NCBI RefSeq assembly: GCF_022317005.1
Contig: NZ_CP081006.1
Coordinates: forward strand, 310,001-374,000
DNA from: Mycobacterium sp. IDR2000157661
GTDB taxonomy: Bacteria > Actinomycetota > Actinomycetes > Mycobacteriales > Mycobacteriaceae
Length of the DNA: 64,000 nt
Direction: 5' to 3'
Shown here in pieces: positions 43,664 to 51,996 of the stretch. Each line of letters opens with the position of its first letter. The stretch's first letter is position 1. The notes beneath the pieces are model-generated. The model did no database searches and was not told the DNA's origin. It was given only the letters and a program-made list of their open reading frames with translations. The translations under genes and the position numbers were made by a program.

Positions 43664-44861
43664 GCGCATCCCATCCATCGTCCCATTCCGCATGTGACAG
43701 CCAACGTGCCGCGCGCCGCGCCCGCTCGCGCAACTCCGTCACGGCGCCGTCTCCTCCAGTCACGTTCACGTGACCGAGTTTGCGACCCGGTCGCTCGGCC
43801 TTGCCGTAAAGGTGGACCTTGACCTCCGGCATCCGGGCGAAAAGATGATGGAGGCGTTCATCGAGACTAATGGTGGGTGGCTGCGCCGCGCCGAGGACGT
43901 TGGCCATCACCGTCACCGGCCAGATCGGCGTGGTGTCACCCAACGGATAGTCGAGCACCGCCCGGAGGTGTTGCTCGAACTGGCTCGTACGTGCGCCGTC
44001 CATCGTCCAGTGGCCGGAGTTGTGCGGTCGCATCGCCAACTCGTTGACCAAGAGCCTGCCGTCGACGGTCTCGAACAGCTCGACGGCGAGCAGCCCCACC
44101 ACCTTGAGTTCGTCGGCAAGCCGCAGTGCCAGTTGCGCTGCGCCGATACCGAGCTCACTGTCGAGATCGGGGGCGGGGGCGACCACCTCCACACAGATCC
44201 CGTCATGCTGCACGGTCTCCACGACGGGCCACGCCGCGCCCTGCCCGAACTGCGAGCGCGCCACCAGCGCCGCGAGTTCCCGGCGCATCAGAACCTTCTC
44301 CTCCACCAGCACGGCAACGCCGTCGGCCAGGTATCGCTCCACTGTTCGACGGGCCTCGGCGAGGTCGCCGGCCAACGTCACACCACGTCCGTCGTAGCCG
44401 CCGCGCGCCGCCTTTACCACCATCGACTCCCCCACGGTTGCCGCGAACCCGTCGAGGTCGGCGACATCGGTGATCTCCGCGAATCGCGGCACCGGCGCGC
44501 CGAGCGCGGCCAACCGGCGCCGCATCACCAGCTTGTCTTGGGCGTGGATCAGCGCCGACGGCGGCGGTGCGACGGTGACGCCCTCGGCGACGAGTTCTTC
44601 AAGTAACTCGCCGGGCACATGCTCGTGGTCGAAGGTCACCGCGGTCACTCCCGCGGCGACGCGGCGCAGCGCGTCAAGATCGTCGTGGGCGCCGATGACC
44701 GTGTCGGGGGTGACCTGGGCCGCCGCATCGTCGGGGGTAGCGGCCAGTACGCGCAGCGTTTGACCGAGCGCAATGGCAGCCTGATGGGTCATTCGGGACA
44801 GTTGCCCACCGCCGATCATGGCGACCACCGGGGGTGCACTCGGATTCCCTGGCACCCGCAT
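43656..44861 (-). CDS. purK: N5-carboxyaminoimidazole ribonucleotide synthase PurK
   Basis: PurK (401 aa) is an ATP-grasp enzyme that carboxylates AIR using ATP and bicarbonate. The N-terminal PreATP-grasp motif is [22 protein letters not shown]; the ATP-binding part shows [47 protein letters not shown] is the signature for the metal-binding and substrate region. It is upstream of purE with overlapping coding sequences, as in Rv3276c-Rv3275c. It diverges from the GtrA gene. Confidence 0.96.
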   Translation of the reverse strand: MRVPGNPSAPPVVAMIGGGQLSRMTHQAAIALGQTLRVLAATPDDAAAQVTPDTVIGAHDDLDALRRVAAGVTAVTFDHEHVPGELLEELVAEGVTVAPPPSALIHAQDKLVMRRRLAALGAPVPRFAEITDVADLDGFAATVGESMVVKAARGGYDGRGVTLAGDLAEARRTVERYLADGVAVLVEEKVLMRRELAALVARSQFGQGAAWPVVETVQHDGICVEVVAPAPDLDSELGIGAAQLALRLADELKVVGLLAVELFETVDGRLLVNELAMRPHNSGHWTMDGARTSQFEQHLRAVLDYPLGDTTPIWPVTVMANVLGAAQPPTISLDERLHHLFARMPEVKVHLYGKAERPGRKLGHVNVTGGDGAVTELRERARRAARWLSHAEWDDGWDAHG

Positions 44862-44947
44862 ATGGTGTCATGCGTCGGGTAGCTGATTTACCGCGGTCAC
44901 CTGCGCGAGTTCCCGTCAAAGGCCGGTTTTCCGTAGACTGCGCAGTT

Positions 44948-45616
44948 GTGTCCTTCACCGATGCCACGATCGCGCGGCTGCCGCGTCCGATCCGGCCCTA
45001 CTTCGAACGACACCACGAGCTCATCAAATTTGCGATCGTCGGCGCGACCACCTTCGTCATCGACTCAACGGTGTTCTACACGCTGAAGCTGACGGTATTG
45101 GAGCCCAAGCCGGTAACAGCCAAGATCATCGCTGGCATCGTGGCGGTCATCGCGTCCTACATACTCAACCGCGAATGGAGTTTTCGGGACCGCGGTGGGC
45201 GCGAGCGCCATCACGAGGCCCTGATGTTCTTCGGGTTCAGCGGTGTCGGGGTGTTGCTGTCGATGGCCCCGCTGTGGTTCTCCAGCTATGTGCTGCAGCT
45301 ACGCGTACCCGATGTGTCGCTGACCGTCGAGAACGTCGCCGACTTCATTTCCGCCTACATCATCGGCAACCTGTTGCAGATGGCCTTCCGGTTCTGGGCG
45401 TTCCGCCGCTGGGTGTTCCCAGACGAGTTCGGCCGCAATCCGGACAAGGCCATCGAGTCGCTCACGGCGGGCGGCATCGCCGAGGTGCTGGAGGACCAGC
45501 GCGATCCGAGCCTGCGCGAAGGCAACGTAACCCCGCTGCGTCGCCCCGGTCGGCGCGCACGGCGACATCCTCAGCTTGGCGATGCCCCGGAACCCAGAGT
45601 GTCGAAAACCTCGTGA
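44948..45616 (+). CDS. GtrA-family membrane protein (Rv3277-like)
   Basis: A 222-residue protein with four transmembrane helices of the GtrA family: FAIVGATTFVIDSTVFYTL, IIAGIVAVIASYILNREW, LMFFGFSGVGVLLSMAPLW, and FISAYIIGNLLQMAFRFWAFRRWVF. GtrA proteins are thought to move polyprenyl-linked sugars across the membrane. GTG 44948 (VSFTDATIARLP) is preferred over the longer frame. The polar C-terminal tail overlaps the 3' end of the convergent PH-domain gene by 46 bp. Confidence 0.9.
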   Translation: MSFTDATIARLPRPIRPYFERHHELIKFAIVGATTFVIDSTVFYTLKLTVLEPKPVTAKIIAGIVAVIASYILNREWSFRDRGGRERHHEALMFFGFSGVGVLLSMAPLWFSSYVLQLRVPDVSLTVENVADFISAYIIGNLLQMAFRFWAFRRWVFPDEFGRNPDKAIESLTAGGIAEVLEDQRDPSLREGNVTPLRRPGRRARRHPQLGDAPEPRVSKTS

Positions 45617-46089
45617 TACAACAAGGAATGGACACGCTCGACGCGCGGGATGTCCTGGAAGTGGAGAGGATCCTGCGCCGCTGACTCGATGATCAGCGTG
45701 CCGGTCCGCAACATTCGGTCGATAAGACCATGGCGGAACTCGACACTGTTGATCCGCGACAACGGGATGTCGATGCCTGCACGAGTGATCAGGCCGTGGC
45801 GGAACATGACCCGTCGGTCGGTGACGACGAAATGGGTTGTCAGCCAATTGAGGAAAGGCCAGACCACCAGCCAACCCACGATCAACAGCCAGACAGCCAA
45901 GATGACGAGTAGGACGACCTGCCTGGCGGTGGTGTCCCAATTCGTGCTGCTGACGTAACCGGCCCCGAGGGCCGACACGGCGGTGATGACCATCAAGACG
46001 AGCACCGGTACGGTCAAGCGCTTCCAGTGCGGATGCCGGTGGAGGACCACATGTTCGTCGTGGGCCAGCACGTTCTCCGGATAAGCCAC
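45571..46089 (-). CDS. PH-domain (bPH2/YdbT-like) membrane protein (Rv3278c-like)
   Basis: A 172-residue protein with two close transmembrane segments (LTVPVLVLMVITAVSALGAGY and VVLLVILAVWLLIVGWLVVW), followed by a bacterial PH domain. That domain contains THFVVTDRRVMFRHGLITRAGIDIPLSRINSVEFRHG and IESAAQDPLHFQDIPRVERV. The length matches Rv3278c. The molecular role is unknown; such proteins are membrane-associated scaffolds. It converges with GtrA, overlapping at 45571-45616. Confidence 0.92.
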   Translation of the reverse strand: MAYPENVLAHDEHVVLHRHPHWKRLTVPVLVLMVITAVSALGAGYVSSTNWDTTARQVVLLVILAVWLLIVGWLVVWPFLNWLTTHFVVTDRRVMFRHGLITRAGIDIPLSRINSVEFRHGLIDRMLRTGTLIIESAAQDPLHFQDIPRVERVHSLLYHEVFDTLGSGASPS

Positions 46090-46113
46090 TGCTGGACTGT
46101 ACAGCTTTGCGGC

Positions 46114-46878
46114 CTACTTCTTGTTGACGACTCCGACCACCGAGCCCTTTTCAGCTTCGATCAACGCCAACGGCTCCAGCGCGGCGCGTCGGCAGAAATC
46201 GACGAACGCGACGTTGGCATCGGCGTCATCGGCGACCAGTACTCCGCTGTCCGCCAGGTATGGCCACACGTGATGGAACTCGAACGTCATCGTCTCCGCA
46301 GTGTGTAGCCCGTCGTGCACGAACATGTCGATGGCGCCGAGTTCAGCCAGCAGCGGCGGCAGCCCCCGGCGGCTCGAAGACCTGATGTAGGTCCATCGCC
46401 CTTTCAGGCGTTCCGGAACGGCATCACCGGTCTCCACCTGCCAGTCGCCGCGCACCGGCGGCAAATCGATGCTCCAGAGTTGACCTTCACCGTTGGCTGC
46501 CAGCGCACCGAGTTGAAAGGCTGACGAGATTCCGCGGGCCACCCCCGTCTCGACGATCCTGGCGGGTTTGCGGTGCCTGATGAGGATCCAGAGCGTCTGC
46601 GCCAAAGTGTTGCCGCCATCATGAAGATGCTCTTCGGACAGACGAGAATTCACCTCGGCGGTCATCGCTGCGATCTCCTCCGCGCAGCTACTGCACGCCG
46701 AAACCCCGCAGCTCACGTGCACCGCGTCGTAGACGTCAGTCCGCGCATCGGCGATCTCAGCGTGCGGACCCATCCGCCGCACCTCGCGCATGCCTTCGAA
46801 CCTGTCGACGAGCTCGAGGGGCCGCGTCACCGCCAGACGTGCAGCGGCAACCGCCACCGAAAGCGAATTCAACGCCAT
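46114..46878 (-). CDS. Class I SAM-dependent methyltransferase (Methyltransf_24/CmcI-like)
   Basis: A 254-residue methyltransferase from ATG 46878; the longer frame runs antisense to the P450 upstream region and is not believed. The SAM-binding glycine-rich motif reads IVETGVARGISSAFQLGALA, an acidic strand end follows (LWSIDLPP), and IDMFVHDGLHTAETMTFEFHHVWPYL with GVLVADDAD is the metal/acceptor region seen in Methyltransf_24 proteins that modify sugars or small molecules. A CSSC motif (ACSSC) in the N-terminal part is unusual. It is the first gene of an accessory island and is 38 bp downstream of the P450 gene on the same strand. Confidence 0.85.
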   Translation of the reverse strand: MALNSLSVAVAAARLAVTRPLELVDRFEGMREVRRMGPHAEIADARTDVYDAVHVSCGVSACSSCAEEIAAMTAEVNSRLSEEHLHDGGNTLAQTLWILIRHRKPARIVETGVARGISSAFQLGALAANGEGQLWSIDLPPVRGDWQVETGDAVPERLKGRWTYIRSSSRRGLPPLLAELGAIDMFVHDGLHTAETMTFEFHHVWPYLADSGVLVADDADANVAFVDFCRRAALEPLALIEAEKGSVVGVVNKK

Positions 46879-46916
46879 AACAGAACCATAACGTGCACGC
46901 CGAGCATCACCGAAAG

Positions 46917-48242
46917 CTACTTCGCCGCGTTCTTGTTCCGGCGGCGGATCACCGCACGACCGCCGCGGTTCGGCGCGGCCGCTACGCCGCGGTTGCGCCA
47001 TTTCTCCGCCGGCGCGGCAGTGGGTTCCAGCCGAACCTCTCGCAGCATCGTCGTCAACACGCCGTTCATCTCCATGTTCGCAAACGCCGCGCCGATACAA
47101 CGCCGGTTTCCGCCGCCGAACGGCACCCATGCATATAAGTCGGGCTTGTCGTGAAGGAATCGATCGGGGTTGAACCGGTGGGCCTCCGGATATACGGCTT
47201 CGTTCTGGTGGATGAGGCCGATGTCGACGCGAATGATGTTGTCCTTCGGGATTACCCACTCGCCGATCGTCACCGGCTCCTCAATCACCTGGCGCGCGCA
47301 GGCGTCGATGACCGGACGGCAGCGCTGAACTTCGTTGATCGTGGCTTGAAGCAAATCAGAACCACCAGCGTCGATCTCGTCGGTCAACCGGGACAGGATG
47401 TCCGGATGGCGGCGCAGCCGCTCCACCGCCCACGCCAACGACGTGGCCGTGGTCTCGTGACCAGCGGCGAGTAAGGTGAACATCTCATCCGCCATTTCGG
47501 TCAGCGACATCGGTGTGCCGTCTTCGTAGGTGGATTGCACCAACAGCGAGAGCACGTCGACTCGCTCTTCGAAATTCGGATCCTTTTTGATGTCTTCGAC
47601 GAGCGAACGGATGACGCCATCGAACTCGCGCCGTGAAGTCATATAGCGGCCCCACGGGCTCCGTGGGCCCCAGTCATGACGCAACTGCGGCAGGATTGCC
47701 ATCACCGACGCCCGCTTCATGAGCCGCGGCATGAGTTCGCGCAAGGTGTCGAGTTCGGTGCCCTCCGCTCCGAACACCGCCCGCAAGATGGAGTTGAGGG
47801 TGATGCGCATCATCGACTCCAGCACCGGGAACTCCTCGCCCTCCGGCCATGAGGCGATCTCCTTGAGCGCCTCCTCCTCGACGACACCCTCATTGGCCCG
47901 CATCCGGTTGCCATGAAACGACGGGACGAGCAACTTGCGGCGACGGCGGTGGTCCTCCCCGTGCAGTCCGAACGTAGAACCAGGCCCAAATACGACATCG
48001 AGGTTGGGCTCGACGCCCTGCACCAACGTTGTCGACGTCTGGAACAGCTCTTTCACCAACGCTGGATCGCTGAGCACCACCATGGGACGAAACGGCAGCG
48101 TCATGGTGAACTCGGTGCCGTAGCGTTTGGCAAGCGACTCCATCACGCGGCGCCTGGCGACCAGGAACGCGATGCCTTGCGCGTAGACCGGCCACTTCGG
48201 TCCAGGTGGCAGCCGCACGGACTGCGCGATCGCACTACTCAT
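46917..48242 (-). CDS. Cytochrome P450, CYP138-like
   Basis: A full-length P450 (441 aa). The heme ligand is Cys382 in FGGGNRRCIGAAFA. The I-helix oxygen-activation motif is LLAAGHETTATS, and the K-helix ExxR reads NEVQR. The N-terminus RLPPGPKWPVYAQGIAFLVARRR and DHRRRRKLLVPSFHG resemble mycobacterial CYP138 as I remember it. Substrate is unknown. The downstream methyltransferase on the same strand could act in the same pathway. It diverges from a second methyltransferase gene. Confidence 0.93.
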   Translation of the reverse strand: MSSAIAQSVRLPPGPKWPVYAQGIAFLVARRRVMESLAKRYGTEFTMTLPFRPMVVLSDPALVKELFQTSTTLVQGVEPNLDVVFGPGSTFGLHGEDHRRRRKLLVPSFHGNRMRANEGVVEEEALKEIASWPEGEEFPVLESMMRITLNSILRAVFGAEGTELDTLRELMPRLMKRASVMAILPQLRHDWGPRSPWGRYMTSRREFDGVIRSLVEDIKKDPNFEERVDVLSLLVQSTYEDGTPMSLTEMADEMFTLLAAGHETTATSLAWAVERLRRHPDILSRLTDEIDAGGSDLLQATINEVQRCRPVIDACARQVIEEPVTIGEWVIPKDNIIRVDIGLIHQNEAVYPEAHRFNPDRFLHDKPDLYAWVPFGGGNRRCIGAAFANMEMNGVLTTMLREVRLEPTAAPAEKWRNRGVAAAPNRGGRAVIRRRNKNAAK

Positions 48243-48421
48243 AATGCCGCCACCATGGACACCGCCGAAGCTGCTGTTCTCAACATCCGGCCAAGCATAT
48301 CGTGGGTTTGCTCGAGGGTCGGGTCGGACTTCCAGTCGGCAGCCTCGACCCGATCACTTCAGGGCGCAGGCAATCGTGTGCTGCGAATCCCCTCCTGTCG
48401 GAGCCATGTCACACTGGGCAC

Positions 48422-49390
48422 ATGGCGGCTGCGCGCGATCAACGTGTTCGAACCATCAAGGAATGGGGAAAGGCTCGGCTCCGCAACCTGTTTGAAGTCG
48501 GCCAGCATGTGGGCGTGGACGTGCTGCCGCGACACTTCTACAGCGAGATCCCCGACATCCGCGCACTCAAGAGCGATCGTCGCTGGCAGCGACCCTACTC
48601 GATGGTAGGAGTGGCGGGCACTGACATCGATGGACAGCTCGAATGGTTGCGCGAGACCTGCCCTCGTGAGCTGGCCGCCACGCTTCCGGCCTTGGGTTTG
48701 TACGAGTACGCAGCAATGGAGAACGGCGCCGTCGGCTTCGGTCCGATCGAAACCGACCTGCTGTACTGCTTCGTGCGAACTCGCACGCCCCGGCGAGTGG
48801 TGCAAATCGGCGCGGGCGCGTCTACGTCGGTCGTGTTGCGCGCCGCCAAGGAGGCCGGCGTTCAGCTGGACCTCACCTGCGTCGACCCCTATCCCACGGA
48901 CTACCTGAGGCGGCTGGGGTCCAACGGTGCCATAACGCTGCGTGACGTTCCGGTCCAGGACTTGGCGGCGTCGGAATTCGCGGCGCTGGGTCCCGGCGAC
49001 CTGTTGTTCATCGACTCGACGCACACCGTGTCACCGGGAAGCGACGTCAACTATCTGATTCTCGAAGTACTGCCGCGGCTGGCCAATGGTGTGTTCGTGC
49101 ACTTCCACGACGTGACCATGCCCTACGACTACGCGCCGCTGGTGTTGTCGCACGACCTGTTCTTCTGGTCGGAATCCGTGCTGCTTCATGCCTACCTGGC
49201 AGACAATCCCCGGTTCGAGATTCGGTTCGCCTGCGCACTCATCCACGACAGGGCACTCGAGCGAGCTCAGGAGATCATCCCGACGTACAACAACCCGATG
49301 AAGACCGATCGTGGTGTCGCGGATGCGAACGCGGACGGCGACTTCCCCGCGTCGATATGGCTTGAAGTCGTCGCCGATCCGAGTGGTTAG
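48422..49390 (+). CDS. Class I SAM-dependent methyltransferase (Methyltransf_24)
   Basis: A 322-residue methyltransferase-like protein from ATG 48422; the frame is open to 48302, but the extra residues are antisense to noncoding sequence. The glycine-rich motif is RRVVQIGAGASTSVVLRAA; an Asp-rich strand follows (LTCVDPYPTDYL); DLLFIDSTHTVSPGSDVNYLI and VFVHFHDVTMPY are typical of Methyltransf_24. The C-terminal tail is less conserved. Divergent from the P450 gene. Substrate is unknown; relatives often methylate sugars in exopolymers or glycolipids. Confidence 0.86.
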   Translation: MAAARDQRVRTIKEWGKARLRNLFEVGQHVGVDVLPRHFYSEIPDIRALKSDRRWQRPYSMVGVAGTDIDGQLEWLRETCPRELAATLPALGLYEYAAMENGAVGFGPIETDLLYCFVRTRTPRRVVQIGAGASTSVVLRAAKEAGVQLDLTCVDPYPTDYLRRLGSNGAITLRDVPVQDLAASEFAALGPGDLLFIDSTHTVSPGSDVNYLILEVLPRLANGVFVHFHDVTMPYDYAPLVLSHDLFFWSESVLLHAYLADNPRFEIRFACALIHDRALERAQEIIPTYNNPMKTDRGVADANADGDFPASIWLEVVADPSG

Positions 49391-49407
49391 CTCGAGTGAA
49401 CGCGGTT

Positions 49408-50160
49408 TCAGGCCGACTTCCGCTTGCGGATGTAGACGAGAAGTACCGGCTGCAGCACAGCCGGTAGATGCTTGTTCATCCACTTGATGAACCGGTAGAC
49501 GGTCGGGCGCCCGAAGTGATACGCCGGCTCGGCCGACCAGTAGGCGACGTGGACCTCGGCATCGGGTCCGAATGCCCGTCGCAGCGCGGCTGCGGTGTTC
49601 AGTTTGTACCGAGTAGGGAAGACGTCTTCGGCCTTGCGCTGCGGTTGGATGCGTTTGAGCGCTTTGACGTGCATTCGGTTAGGCACAGCCCTTGCACCGA
49701 GTGCGATGTATCCATACTTGTTGGGAGTGACGGCGGCGATCACCCCACCCGGCTTCACGACTCGCATCAGTTCTCGCGCAATGTGTTCGGCGTTGTCCAC
49801 GTGCTCGAGAACGGAGCGGGCCACGACGATGTCGAACCGGTTGTCGGGATACGGAAGCGGAGATTCGGGACTGATCACTTCGGCATGGTCCAAGAATGGG
49901 TTCTGCAGTACGACATCGTCGACGTCACATCCCTCTAGATGCGCGCATCGCCCCATCAGGTTGGACAGATCTCGCCGATAGTCGACGGTGTCGTCGTGAA
50001 TCGGTTCACCACGTCCGGCACCGAAGTCCAGGACGATGTCTGCCGGGCTCATGATGGACGCGAGCTGCGAATAGAACGCAACGGTACCGTCCACATGGCT
50101 GAACCCACCGACACGAGCCTCCGGGTAGAACCGCCGCACCAACTCTTCGTTGTCCACCAC
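49408..50160 (-). CDS. Class I SAM-dependent methyltransferase (Methyltransf_11)
   Basis: A 250-residue methyltransferase from GTG 50160. The SAM motif is IVLDFGAGRGEPIHDD, then LEGCDVDDVVLQNP; FDIVVARSVLEHVDNAEHIARELMRVVKPGGVIAAVTPN is the classic Methyltransf_11 pattern. The C-terminal hydrophobic/basic end (LPAVLQPVLLVYIRKRKSA) could attach to membrane. Its first 25 or so residues are repeated in a truncated copy at 51120-51203. Converges with the methyltransferase at 48422-49390, 17 bp apart. Confidence 0.9.
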   Translation of the reverse strand: MVDNEELVRRFYPEARVGGFSHVDGTVAFYSQLASIMSPADIVLDFGAGRGEPIHDDTVDYRRDLSNLMGRCAHLEGCDVDDVVLQNPFLDHAEVISPESPLPYPDNRFDIVVARSVLEHVDNAEHIARELMRVVKPGGVIAAVTPNKYGYIALGARAVPNRMHVKALKRIQPQRKAEDVFPTRYKLNTAAALRRAFGPDAEVHVAYWSAEPAYHFGRPTVYRFIKWMNKHLPAVLQPVLLVYIRKRKSA

Positions 50161-50650
50161 GTCAGTCTATGTACGTCGAACTTCGTGTGTGAAGGGTACC
50201 GCTCAACGACGCAAAGTCGTTGCTTGGCAACCAGTCTCGAGCTTGTCGGCCAGCCGATCCATAGCATGTGAAACGTGATCTCCAGTATCTCGCAATCCGC
50301 CGCGAGGAGGTCCTGTTAGGTGCCGGCGATGGCCGGCCCACTCCCTTGCTCATGGACACCATCTGCGCCTCGCGAGAGGTCGGCAGCCATCGTGGTACCG
50401 CCGAGGTGTGCGCACCCAGCAAACGATTTCGGTGACAACCCCGGTCGCTCGATCGCAATACCACGTGTTTCGTGACATTGAGCAGAGTTGGCTGACAACC
50501 TCGGCGTGACGATGATCTGCGACGATATCTTTCACCAACCGTTGGTCGCCTACAAACCTCAGTTCGACCCTCCGCGTTCCGGCAACGCCGGCCGGTCGCC
50601 ACCGTCGTCAAGATTGGGCCGCTTCGCAGCCGCGCGCTATAGTGCCGGGC
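50161..50650. other. Mostly noncoding stretch with a lipase gene fragment
   Basis: No intact gene found. At about 50203-50325 (minus strand) there is a truncated copy of the 3' end of a secretory-lipase gene. The rest contains short open frames without recognisable domains. The interval includes the promoter of the leftward methyltransferase and of the rightward small ORFs. Confidence 0.6.
50203..50325 (-). pseudogene. Truncated 3' end of a secretory-lipase paralogue
   Basis: Read leftwards the sequence encodes MDRLADKLETGCQATTLRR followed by TGA. This matches the C-terminus of the lipase at 51997-53253 (DDRLAGKIQTGCQTTTLRG). Similarity goes on upstream for some 60 bases at DNA level (ATCTCCAGTATCTCGC versus ATCTCCGGTATCTGGC) and then stops. 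There is no start or body of the gene. Confidence 0.75.
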
Positions 50651-50842
50651 ATGAGACCTGGGATTACTGTCGCCATCGCCGCCGGCCTTGCGGCGATTGG
50701 GTGGGCTGTTCTCCGAGGTACCGACGATCCCGTCAAACGGGCGGAGTACCGCGAATACGCAACGGCATGGAAGCAGCGCGAGGCTGCGCGAGACGAGCGG
50801 CGCGCCGCGCAGAAACGGGCCATGAGTTCCGCCAACCAGTAG
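50651..50842 (+). CDS. Small membrane-anchored protein
   Basis: 63 codons from ATG 50651. One N-terminal hydrophobic helix (GITVAIAAGLAAIGWAVL) is followed by a highly charged helical segment (KRAEYREYATAWKQREAARDERRAAQK). GTG 50642 is an in-frame alternative. The family is not recognised. The stop (TAG 50840-50842) directly abuts the ATG of a second small ORF, which supports a real bicistronic pair. Confidence 0.55.
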   Translation: MRPGITVAIAAGLAAIGWAVLRGTDDPVKRAEYREYATAWKQREAARDERRAAQKRAMSSANQ

Positions 50843-51004
50843 ATGAAGACTGTGGCCGCGGTTGCGTGGGTTAGTGCCCTACTCATCTGCTTTCTTTGGG
50901 TCACCGCACTGCTGGTGATGAACAGGGTGTGGCTGGGCGTCGCCATCATGGGGCTGATGTCACTGTCGCTGGGAGGCGGGGTTGCAGTGTGGTGGCTTGC
51001 CTGA
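50843..51004 (+). CDS. Very small hydrophobic protein (53 aa)
   Basis: ATG 50843 directly follows the stop of the previous ORF. The 53-residue product is almost entirely hydrophobic with two potential transmembrane segments (VAWVSALLICFLWVTALLVM and LGVAIMGLMSLSLGGGVAVWW) joined by NRVW. The family is unknown. The tight spacing with the preceding charged single-helix protein suggests they work or are expressed together. Confidence 0.5.
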   Translation: MKTVAAVAWVSALLICFLWVTALLVMNRVWLGVAIMGLMSLSLGGGVAVWWLA

Positions 51005-51119
51005 GAGAGCCCTGTGTCGACCCAGGTGGTCGGCGACATACTAGGAACGCCTGTCGAAGAATTCACCACCGCGGTCTCTTGGGAGTGGGATCGCCGAGGC
51101 CTTTGGGTGTGATCCGCGC

Positions 51120-51203
51120 GAAACAATTGTGCCGGTCGACGTGGCTGAAGCCGCCGACGCCGGCCTCGGTGTAGAACCCGCGCACCAGCTCCTGATCGGC
51201 CAT
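51120..51203 (-). pseudogene. Truncated 5' end of a methyltransferase paralogue
   Basis: From ATG 51203 leftwards the translation is MADQELVRGFYTEAGVGGFSHVD, nearly the same as the start of the intact methyltransferase at 50160 (VVDNEELVRRFYPEARVGGFSHVD). After the VD the similarity ends and a stop follows. Only the 5' end is present, just downstream of the acyltransferase gene. Confidence 0.78.
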
Positions 51204-51207
51204 GGCG

Positions 51208-51966
51208 TCAGTGGTGGGACGATGGTGGTTTCGCCTGCGAATGTCGGTGCTCTGCCGAGAGTTGACGCTTCGCCGCGTCGAGATCCTCCTCCAACACACC
51301 CATCGGACCGTCGACGGCGAACTCCGTCATAGAGCGTTCCAGGCGGTCGAAGTAGCGCCCGATCGTCTCGCGCTTCCATACGGCGGGCGACCCGGCGTAC
51401 AGACCTCGCTTGCGGTCGCGCGCCGACGCCGACGTCATGGTCGAATTCGCCGCCAGCAGCGACTGATCCGGTAAGTAGGCATCTTTCAGCATCACCGCGC
51501 AGCTACCCACCAGCGAGTGATGTCCGACGGTGATGCGGCCCACCCGCTGCAAGTAGAGCTTGAAATCCGGTTCGTGGGTCTGGATGAAGACACGGTGGCC
51601 GCCCACCGCGGCGTAGTCACGCAGCACGACGGTGCCGGAGGCGTCGACGTAGTTTCGGCTCCCGAGCTTCGCACTGTACCCGAGGAAAAATGTGCCGGCC
51701 TGCGGGTTGACCTGCCGGAACGCGGGGTTCGCCGAGACCCAGTTCCACGACTCGATCACGGCATAGCGATCAAGGTGCACCATCCGCAGCCCGCTGAAGA
51801 CGTTGAAAAGGCCGAGCCGTGCATCATCGCCGATCTCCAAGCACGCGACTCGGCGCACCACGGTCGGCCCGATTCGGGCGGTCGGCGAGATGCTATGGCC
51901 GAATCTCGCGAGTATGCGATTCTTGAGAGCACACGGCGGAAGCAGCCAGCATAATGCTTGGAGCAA
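51208..51966 (-). CDS. Hexapeptide-repeat acyltransferase (LbetaH fold)
   Basis: A 252-residue acyltransferase-like protein of the left-handed beta-helix type. The N-terminal MLQALCWLLPPCALKNRILARFG is followed by hexapeptide stretches (ISPTARIGPTVV, LEIGDDARLGLFNVF, GRITVGHHSLVGSCAVMLKDAYL) and an active-site-like HEPDF segment. Such enzymes acetylate sugars. The start is a TTG at 51966, supported by AGGAAAGG upstream at good spacing. The C-terminal 60 residues are charged and not typical. It lies just downstream of the secretory-lipase gene, in the same direction. Confidence 0.82.
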   Translation of the reverse strand: MLQALCWLLPPCALKNRILARFGHSISPTARIGPTVVRRVACLEIGDDARLGLFNVFSGLRMVHLDRYAVIESWNWVSANPAFRQVNPQAGTFFLGYSAKLGSRNYVDASGTVVLRDYAAVGGHRVFIQTHEPDFKLYLQRVGRITVGHHSLVGSCAVMLKDAYLPDQSLLAANSTMTSASARDRKRGLYAGSPAVWKRETIGRYFDRLERSMTEFAVDGPMGVLEEDLDAAKRQLSAEHRHSQAKPPSSHH

Positions 51967-51996
51967 TTCGGCGTCCTTTCCTCGCAGTGACCGGCG

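Noticed and set aside
49031..49483. Minus-strand 150-codon frame between two methyltransferase genes
   Set aside because: It overlaps the coding strands of both conserved methyltransferases and has no domain of its own.
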